From contig CAZVAD010000014.1 of NCBI GenBank assembly GCA_964624645.1, forward strand, positions 1 through 30,507: DNA of 30,507 nucleotides. The letters are read 5' to 3'. The DNA is from Mariniphaga sp964624645. GTDB taxonomy: Bacteria > Bacteroidota > Bacteroidia > Bacteroidales > Prolixibacteraceae. The first letter of the stretch is position 1. The number at the start of each line of letters is the position of its first letter. The translations under genes were made by a program, and so were the position numbers. The notes under the pieces were generated by a model that searched no databases, was not told the DNA's origin, and saw only the letters and a program-made list of their open reading frames with translations. This document shows, one piece after another, positions 25,801-30,507 of this stretch.

Positions 25801-26073
25801 GGGGATCAGTATGCAAATGCGCTTTCGACCCGGTTTTTGGTCAGCTCCGATTACCTGAGCCTGCAGAATATCACCTTGGGTTATACAATCCCCAAAAGAT
25901 TGCTGCAGAATTACAAAATTGAGAATTTGCGGATTTACGCCGTAGCCGACAATGTGGCGCTGCTCTCAGCACGTCAGGGGCTTGACCCGCGTCAGGGCTA
26001 CACGACAGTATATAGCGGTTCGCTATACACTCCTATCCGTTCCGTTTCGGCAGGTTTATCTGTAACGTTCTAA
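22876..26073 (+). CDS. SusC/RagA family TonB-linked outer membrane transporter
   Basis: This outer membrane channel imports large ligands such as glycans or peptides, powered by TonB, with SusD as lid. The 1065 residues begin with a signal peptide (MKKIAFFLSILLFMGTMAVH then AQ). A CarboxypepD_reg-like domain follows (ITGKVTSADDGLSIPGVSIV to about 105), then a TonB-dependent plug (VVAYGTTTKRAFTGSAAVIS, IRIRGIGSM, PLYVVDGVP, LYGARGANGVIIITTKRG), and a 22-strand-type barrel ending with the typical SAGLSVTF. It is the first gene of a four-gene operon. The ligand is unknown; no glycosidase or peptidase is adjacent inside the window. Confidence 0.97.
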   Translation: MKKIAFFLSILLFMGTMAVHAQTRTITGKVTSADDGLSIPGVSIVVKGTTLGTISNIDGNYTIQVPADARSLVFSFVGMATQEVAIEGLSVVDVVLSSETIGVEEVIVVAYGTTTKRAFTGSAAVISDEEISKNQTSNITNNLAGKVAGIQGLASNGQPGSGSTIRIRGIGSMSASNTPLYVVDGVPYDSDISAINNADIESVTVLKDASSAALYGARGANGVIIITTKRGKGKDALIKVDAKWGNNTRSIPTYKVMTDPGMYYENFYRALYNNKLTGTDPETAHAYANQTLLDASEGGLGYQVYSTPDGQRLIGKNFKLNPLATLGYSDGTNTYYPDDWFKEAFKTDNMRQEYNISASGTGERFNYFISGNYLDDSGIIANSDYRRFSSRLNTTYDMKDWLRIVSNMSYVRTDSRYPDAQIDDRSSGNLFYVSNMLAPIYPMYVRDAAGNIMTDSRGFTLHDYGDGKVVKAKRPFMSQSNPASAVELNTENFSNDYFVGKWSAIVDIYEGLKANATVGTTVENTHYNMLQNPYYGQFADMGGYVSVEARRFFSLNQQYLLTYAKDFGEHNLDVLAGVESYKYKRSSLSGFKQKVFQDRIPELNNAILQPSTSSSSSNYATLGILGQVKYDFNEKYYGSLSYRRDASSSFAPENRWGNFWSVGGAWDLSSESFMDNASQFDMLKLKVSYGAQGNDKLLYAGSSRVNLYPYEDQYDITENNGEFATSRSYKGNRDITWETSYNFNAGVDFAMFNNRISGTIEGFSRKTVDMLYYKPVPPSMGYNELPVNIGSLRNAGLEIELHAGIVKTSALKWDIYANATYFKNKIIELSPELEGEWISGSRIYKEGESMYNFYIREFAGVDEITGNPLWYIDVKDADGNITGKETTDIWSQGTQYEQGDVLPKVYGGFGTSLEAYGFDFSVDFAYQTGGRIIDNVYQVMMHSGYSSDAGRNWHADILNAWTPENTQTDVPRLNSGDQYANALSTRFLVSSDYLSLQNITLGYTIPKRLLQNYKIENLRIYAVADNVALLSARQGLDPRQGYTTVYSGSLYTPIRSVSAGLSVTF

Positions 26074-26108
26074 TTTGAATGAAAATGAATAACAAAAGAT
26101 ATAGAATT

Positions 26109-27719
26109 ATGAAAAAAGGGAAAATATATATATTGGCGCTGTTGAGTGTATTCAGCTTAATAGGTTGCCAGGATTTTCTGGATGCGCTGCCCGAAGGCGG
26201 CACAATCACGGAAGAGCAAAAGAAGGCGGCCATTGAAGCCAATCCGGCACTGCTGGCAGCCGATGCCGCTGCAATGTATGCCAACATGATTGAATATGTC
26301 GGTATCTTAGGAAGCGGCGCCCATAACGACTTCGGTTATGCCTCAGCCTGTTTGTATATGGATTGCAACGGGGCGGATATGACCAGCGCAAATATCGGAT
26401 ACAACTGGTTTTCTTCGAATGTGGATTATTCCGACAGGGAATATTCCGGTACCCGCACAAGATTTATGTGGAGTCTTTTCTACAAGCAAATTGCCTCGGC
26501 AAACATTGTGCTTGCTTCCGTTGACCCGGAAACCAATGACCCGACCCTTCGCGGTTTTATGGGACAGGCTCTGGCAGTGCGTGCCTTCGATTATATGGCG
26601 CTGGCTCAGTTGCACCAGTTCACCTACAAAGGAAATGAAAGCAAACCCTGTGTTCCGATTGTACTGGAAACAACTTTAACAGAAGAGGCTTCCGACAATC
26701 CGCGTGCAACGGTTCAGGAAGTGTATGACCTGATTATGGATGACCTGAACAAAGCGGTTCGTTACCTGAAAGGTGCCAAGCGTATTGACAAAGGTTATAT
26801 TGACCAGTCTGTAGCTTACGGCTTGCGCGCGCGGGCAAATCTGATTATGAACAATTGGGCTGCTGCAGCAAGTGATGCCGACAGTGCACTGATTTTGTCA
26901 AAAGCAGAACCCTATACCCTGAAAGAGATTTCAGTTCCTGCATTTCACAGTGCTGAAGACAAAACCGTGATGTGGGCAAACATGATCACCGAAAACAACG
27001 ATATCGTCCTGTCAGGTATTATCAATATGCCTTCGCATTTGTGCTCATTCTACACGGATGGATATGTGGGAGTAGGCGCCTGGAAAAAAATCAATAAACC
27101 CTTGTATGAACGGATTGCAGCCGGCGATATCCGCAAGCAGTGGTGGTTGGACGAAAACGAGGAGTCTTCTTTAGTGAACAAACCGGTTTATGACGAGTGG
27201 CGGGCAACTGCTTCCGACGACGGAGATTTTGGTGCATACACCAATGTAAAATTTGGCCCCTACAAAGGGGAAAGCGGTTTATACACTCAGATTCCGGCTC
27301 AGGATTGGTTCCTGATGCGCGCCGAAGAGATGATTTTCATCAAAGCCGAAGGTTTGGCCATGTCGGGTAAAGCCGGGGAAGCCAAAACCCTGCTGGAAGA
27401 ATTTGTTAATGAAAACCGTATGCGTGCCGGCAGCGGGTATTCTGCCCCATCTGATGCCACAGCGCTTCAGAATGAGATTTGGTACCAGCGCCGCATTGAA
27501 CTCTGGGGTGAAGGATTCTCTTTTTATGACATCATGCGCCTGAAAAAACCGGTTACCCGTGTAGAAAACGGCGTTACTTCTTATCCGACTGCATGGCAGT
27601 TTAATATTCCCGCCGAATCTCCGATTCTGCTATGGCTGGTTCCAAAGAGTGAAATTGAAGCCAACAAGGGAATCAGCGAAGAGGACAACAATGCAAAAGT
27701 AGCTCCTCCCAAACCGTAA
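26109..27719 (+). CDS. SusD/RagB family surface lipoprotein
   Basis: This ligand-binding lid of the SusC channel is anchored as a lipoprotein. From the ATG at 26109 it has 536 residues. The signal peptide MKKGKIYILALLSVFSLIGC ends in lipobox LIGC, and the mature part opens with QDFLDALPEG. An in-frame ATG at 26079 would add ten residues before a complete signal peptide, so I prefer 26109. Family traits include the helical TPR-like core (MGQALAVRAFDYMALAQLHQ), the ATVQEVYDLIMDDLNKAV segment, QDWFLMRAEEMIFIKAEGLA, and the C-terminal RRIELWGEGFSFYDIMRLKK. It starts 35 bp after susC. Confidence 0.96.
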   Translation: MKKGKIYILALLSVFSLIGCQDFLDALPEGGTITEEQKKAAIEANPALLAADAAAMYANMIEYVGILGSGAHNDFGYASACLYMDCNGADMTSANIGYNWFSSNVDYSDREYSGTRTRFMWSLFYKQIASANIVLASVDPETNDPTLRGFMGQALAVRAFDYMALAQLHQFTYKGNESKPCVPIVLETTLTEEASDNPRATVQEVYDLIMDDLNKAVRYLKGAKRIDKGYIDQSVAYGLRARANLIMNNWAAAASDADSALILSKAEPYTLKEISVPAFHSAEDKTVMWANMITENNDIVLSGIINMPSHLCSFYTDGYVGVGAWKKINKPLYERIAAGDIRKQWWLDENEESSLVNKPVYDEWRATASDDGDFGAYTNVKFGPYKGESGLYTQIPAQDWFLMRAEEMIFIKAEGLAMSGKAGEAKTLLEEFVNENRMRAGSGYSAPSDATALQNEIWYQRRIELWGEGFSFYDIMRLKKPVTRVENGVTSYPTAWQFNIPAESPILLWLVPKSEIEANKGISEEDNNAKVAPPKP

Positions 27720-27752
27720 CTTGAATTTTTATAAAAAATAAAATTTTGCAAT

Positions 27753-29105
27753 ATGAAAACGAAAAATAAAATATATCTCTTAGGCATATCAGCGTTGTTG
27801 TTTGCTTTTTCGGCCTGCGTGGAAGAGGTGCTGAGAGACCCCTCGCCCGAGGATACGGCAACCGGCGCTCAGGCTTACTTTTCTGAGAACAATGAAACTT
27901 CACTGAGTTTTCTTCCAAGCGATACAACAATTTTCACTGTTGAAATAGGCAGAAGAAAATTTGATCAGGCAGAAGTGGTCAATTTTACGGTGGAAGATAA
28001 AGATGAAGTTTTTGAACTGGAAAACTCAGTGTCTTTTCAGGCTGGTGAAAGCGTAAAAACCGTTGAAGTTGACTTTTCTGAAATGGATTTGGGAATGGAA
28101 GCGGAACTGGTGCTGACCATTGACTCCAAAGATGGAACCCTCTACGGGAATTCAAAATTAACCCTTTCCGTGTTGCGCGATTATGAATGGATAGATAAAG
28201 GAACAGTGGAACTTGAAGAACATCTGTTTGGGTTGCCATCCGGTACAGTTCCGATTCAGCAGGCAAAGGAGACTGAAATTTTCCGGTTAAAAGACTGGTT
28301 TCATCTTCTTGACGATGACGAGGATGATCCTGCGCCTGAAGGGTATCATCTCATGTTTTATCTTGATACTACAAACAATTATAGTGCGGTATCCTTCATC
28401 GAAGGTTTTCAAGATATCGGTATAGGTTATGATGTAAGATGGGATTCTTCAGGTCAATTTGCCGGCTATTGTTCGTTTACAAGTAAAGATAATATATATA
28501 ATGCAAGTTATCTGGTACAGAGAGGAACTTCGCTCTGGATTGGCGGTGTTTCTTTTGTGTGGAACAGCAGTGATTTTCCGGGTGAAATTTCCGATCCCTA
28601 TGAAGGCGATGCCCTGGTGAATGTGGATTGGGAAATGGAAGACGCAGAGGTTACCTATTGGGGAATTTGGGATTATTCCTATGAAATAGAGGATAAATAT
28701 GGAAATCCTGACCTTGAGGAGGTTGATGAGTTTGAGATTGTACTTTCAAATTCTACAGAGGAGATAGTCCTGAGTCTGTTGACAAAATCTGACATAGAAT
28801 ATAATCTTGAAACAGAAGACATTGAATTTCCGGATGGAGAAATTAAACTGCCGACCGGTGAATTTATCATCAATGCCTCCGACAAGGAAAATACCATACG
28901 GGCGGGCATCAAAAAAGATGGTCCGACCGGAAGCTATGTTGAAATCCAAGCTTCGGTTGAAGCTACCTTGTATCTGGTGAGCGGAACGGTTACCATAACC
29001 GAGGAGTCGGGTGAATACACCATCGAGGTGGATGCTACTTCTGCCCTTGGGTCAGAAGTGAAGGCAAAATGGACCGGAAGCATTACAATAGCTGATGAAT
29101 CATAG
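27753..29105 (+). CDS. Lipoprotein with N-terminal Calx-beta-like domain, third gene of the susCD operon
   Basis: This 450-residue exported lipoprotein has a signal ending FAFSAC, with Cys21. The N-terminal half resembles Calx-beta-like domains common in SusC/D-linked lipoproteins (FTVEIGRRKFDQAEVVNFTV, VSFQAGESVKTVEVDFSEMD, LVLTIDSKDGTLYG, SVLRDYEW). The middle part is acidic and rich in aromatic residues. The last 45 residues (LVSGTVTITEESGEYTIEVD, ATSALGSEVKAKWTG) match a module found twice in the next gene product. A surface glycan- or ligand-binding role is inferred from the operon; the ligand is unknown. It lies 33 bp after susD. Confidence 0.85.
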   Translation: MKTKNKIYLLGISALLFAFSACVEEVLRDPSPEDTATGAQAYFSENNETSLSFLPSDTTIFTVEIGRRKFDQAEVVNFTVEDKDEVFELENSVSFQAGESVKTVEVDFSEMDLGMEAELVLTIDSKDGTLYGNSKLTLSVLRDYEWIDKGTVELEEHLFGLPSGTVPIQQAKETEIFRLKDWFHLLDDDEDDPAPEGYHLMFYLDTTNNYSAVSFIEGFQDIGIGYDVRWDSSGQFAGYCSFTSKDNIYNASYLVQRGTSLWIGGVSFVWNSSDFPGEISDPYEGDALVNVDWEMEDAEVTYWGIWDYSYEIEDKYGNPDLEEVDEFEIVLSNSTEEIVLSLLTKSDIEYNLETEDIEFPDGEIKLPTGEFIINASDKENTIRAGIKKDGPTGSYVEIQASVEATLYLVSGTVTITEESGEYTIEVDATSALGSEVKAKWTGSITIADES

Positions 29106-29151
29106 TGATGATTATTCTGATAATTTAGATAAAAAATAATAAGGAAAATAT

Positions 29152-30183
29152 ATGAAAACATTATTTAATCGAATCGCATGGTTAATCGCGGCTGTCGTGT
29201 TGACACAATGCGCCCCTGTTGAAAGGGACACCGAAACGCTGGAGTCCGTTTTTGAAATGAGAAAAAACCTGACCCGGGCAGACGCTTACTATCTGGGAGA
29301 TAAAAATGAGATTGGAACTGAAGTTTACAACCTCCGGATGATGACGGAAGGTATAAGTATCAATTATAAATTAAGTTCAAATGCAATAGCCCTTAATGCA
29401 TATAAGGGAAACGGTTACGTACTCTATTTTGAACTGAATACCGGCGAAGAATCCGATACGTTCCCGGTTGGCGAATTCACAGCCGACAAGGACGAATCAT
29501 TTGATGAAGGCACTTTCTCCAATGCTTATTGCATCGTGCTGAACGGCGGCGCTGTTGCTGCTGATGCGGTAAAACTCGAACTTGTTGACGGCAAGATCAA
29601 TGTTTCCAAATCAGGCGATGCCTATTCCGTTTCAATGGATGTAACAACCATTGAAGGATCGGAGCTGACATTGTCCTACAGTGGTAAAATCGGAGTGGGA
29701 GACCCTGTTTATATCCATGAGCCGCTGGATGCAGAAAATCTTGAATTTGATATTGAAGAGTTCAGCTTCTCCTCTGAGAACATAGATTTGGATGGTAATT
29801 ACTTTTATGATTCTTCTGCCGGTGAGTTGACACTGGATTGTAAAGAAGGAAGAGTTGTCATTGTTGATTTATTTGATGAGGAGATGTATCCCATTGGCGA
29901 GGAGCCGGTCAGACCGGCACCGGGTACTTACACGCTGACCGATTGGACGTATGAGCCGTTTACATTTATTCCCGGGGAAATTTACAAAGGGAAAGTTGAT
30001 GGCAGTTATGCCTGGCTGGCTGATGGCTCAGGACTTTTCACCGATTTGTTTTACCTTGTTGAAGGCACAATGGTTGTGAAGGAATCCGGCGAAACGTATT
30101 CCATAACCCTTAATGCCACTTCTGCAAACGGCACGACAATCAAAGCGGAATATACATCAAAACCGAGTGCAAGCGAAGAATAA
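29152..30183 (+). CDS. Lipoprotein with duplicated beta-rich module, last gene of the susCD operon
   Basis: This exported lipoprotein has 343 residues, a signal ending VVLTQC, with Cys20. It contains two copies of a module: first about 105-180 (FPVGEFTADKDESFDEGTFS to VDGKINVSKSGDAYSVSMDV), second about 255-337 (PAPGTYTLTDWTYEPF to VEGTMVVKESGETYSITLNA). The closing motif has the form GxxxVxxSGxxYSxxxxxTxxxG, followed by an alternating beta strand. The preceding gene product ends in the same motif. I know no named family for it. A surface-binding accessory role for the SusCD importer is inferred. It lies 46 bp after the previous gene and is followed by a strong terminator. Confidence 0.82.
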   Translation: MKTLFNRIAWLIAAVVLTQCAPVERDTETLESVFEMRKNLTRADAYYLGDKNEIGTEVYNLRMMTEGISINYKLSSNAIALNAYKGNGYVLYFELNTGEESDTFPVGEFTADKDESFDEGTFSNAYCIVLNGGAVAADAVKLELVDGKINVSKSGDAYSVSMDVTTIEGSELTLSYSGKIGVGDPVYIHEPLDAENLEFDIEEFSFSSENIDLDGNYFYDSSAGELTLDCKEGRVVIVDLFDEEMYPIGEEPVRPAPGTYTLTDWTYEPFTFIPGEIYKGKVDGSYAWLADGSGLFTDLFYLVEGTMVVKESGETYSITLNATSANGTTIKAEYTSKPSASEE

Positions 30184-30237
30184 CTAATAAATGAAATTTT
30201 CTGCATTCATGCTTTCAGATAATGCAGGATAAAAATT

Positions 30238-30275
30238 AAAAAAAACGCTGCTTTTTAACAGGCAGCGTTTTTTTT
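30238..30275 (+). terminator. Rho-independent terminator of the susCD operon
   Basis: A8 is followed by stem CGCTGC / GCAGCG (30246-30251 and 30262-30267), a 10-nt loop and T8, so the pairing can extend to 14 bp. It lies 55 nt after the last stop codon. The symmetric A and T tracts would let it work in both directions. Confidence 0.9.
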
Positions 30276-30416
30276 GATGTCTTATGGAATTGTCATAGGT
30301 GCTTTGTGCTTTGAAACTTAGATTTTCATTGTAAAATCAAAAATCAAAAATATTATCACTTTATTGATACGAATATGATTAGGCTTGTAATCAATTCAAA
30401 TAATTTATTTTGTCTC

Positions 30417-30450
30417 AAACCTTGAAGGTTTTCGAAAACCTTCAAGGTTT
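30417..30450. repeat. Perfect 34-bp palindrome
   Basis: The arms AAACCTTGAAGGTTTTC and GAAAACCTTCAAGGTTT (17 bp each) are exact inverse complements with no loop. From memory, similar CCTTGAAGGTTTT..AAAACCTTCAAGG palindromes are dispersed in intergenic regions of several Bacteroidota genomes. It may be a REP-like or MITE-like element, or a bidirectional terminator without a T tract. Confidence 0.8.
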
Positions 30451-30507
30451 AATTTCCGATTATCAGCTGATTTTCTGTAACAGGAATACTGCTCCCAATT
30501 CTCCTGA

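Larger units (their letters stand above)
30184..30507. other. Right-edge intergenic region
   Basis: It holds the operon terminator (30238-30275) and a perfect 34-bp palindrome (30417-30450), both listed. The last ~60 bp may be the 3' end of a minus-strand gene cut by the edge, because all three minus frames stay open from the edge for at least 14 codons. They are too short to judge. Confidence 0.4.

Noticed and set aside
30449..30507. Possible C-terminal end of a minus-strand gene at the right edge
   Set aside because: At least 14-18 open codons appear in every minus frame, so none can be preferred on this short stretch.

Overview
The window is from a member of the Bacteroidota, most likely a Bacteroidales-type genome; I cannot place it more finely. 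The evidence is a SusC/SusD pair, a hybrid two-component (HTCS-type) regulator, a fused MurF-alanine racemase, Por secretion system (type IX) C-terminal sorting domains, and -7 promoter elements of the TAnnTTTG type. Three runs of exactly 100 N (1529-1628, 3289-3388, 7636-7735) are scaffold gaps of unknown true size. They interrupt or remove the ends of four genes.

Left part (1-4523): the 5' end of uvrA (minus); an ECF-type sigma factor and a conserved ~39-residue protein, each preceded by a copy of the same ~40-bp element; the C-terminal two thirds of a SagB-type nitroreductase; and a minus-strand operon of a NarL-type response regulator followed by its TPR histidine kinase. Next (4524-10507): a small ORF overlapping the start of a TPR-containing hybrid sensor kinase/AraC regulator, convergent with a GH78 alpha-L-rhamnosidase lipoprotein.

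Middle (10508-16483): two tandem minus-strand genes for paralogous type IX-secreted proteins, one large (1357 aa, DUF11-type repeats) and one small (312 aa). They share a 64-residue N-terminal presequence that aligns without gaps, a ~120-residue pre-CTD domain, and a 79-residue sorting domain. Inside the coding sequence of both, exactly 116 nt after the start codon, lies a terminator-like hairpin with a U8 tract. Its 8-bp core differs by three compensatory base-pair changes. A second, upstream hairpin is also partly conserved. This looks like an undescribed cis-acting RNA or attenuator embedded in a translated leader, and it is the main novelty of the window.

Right part (16484-30507): a Crp/Fnr regulator, murF-alr and tdk (minus), an acidic conserved protein overlapping rsmI and then a YjjG-type HAD phosphatase (plus), and a susC-susD-lipoprotein-lipoprotein operon closed by a strong terminator. 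The last two lipoproteins share a repeated beta-rich module, seen three times. A perfect 34-bp palindrome lies near the right edge. I saw no tRNA, rRNA, CRISPR array or transposase.
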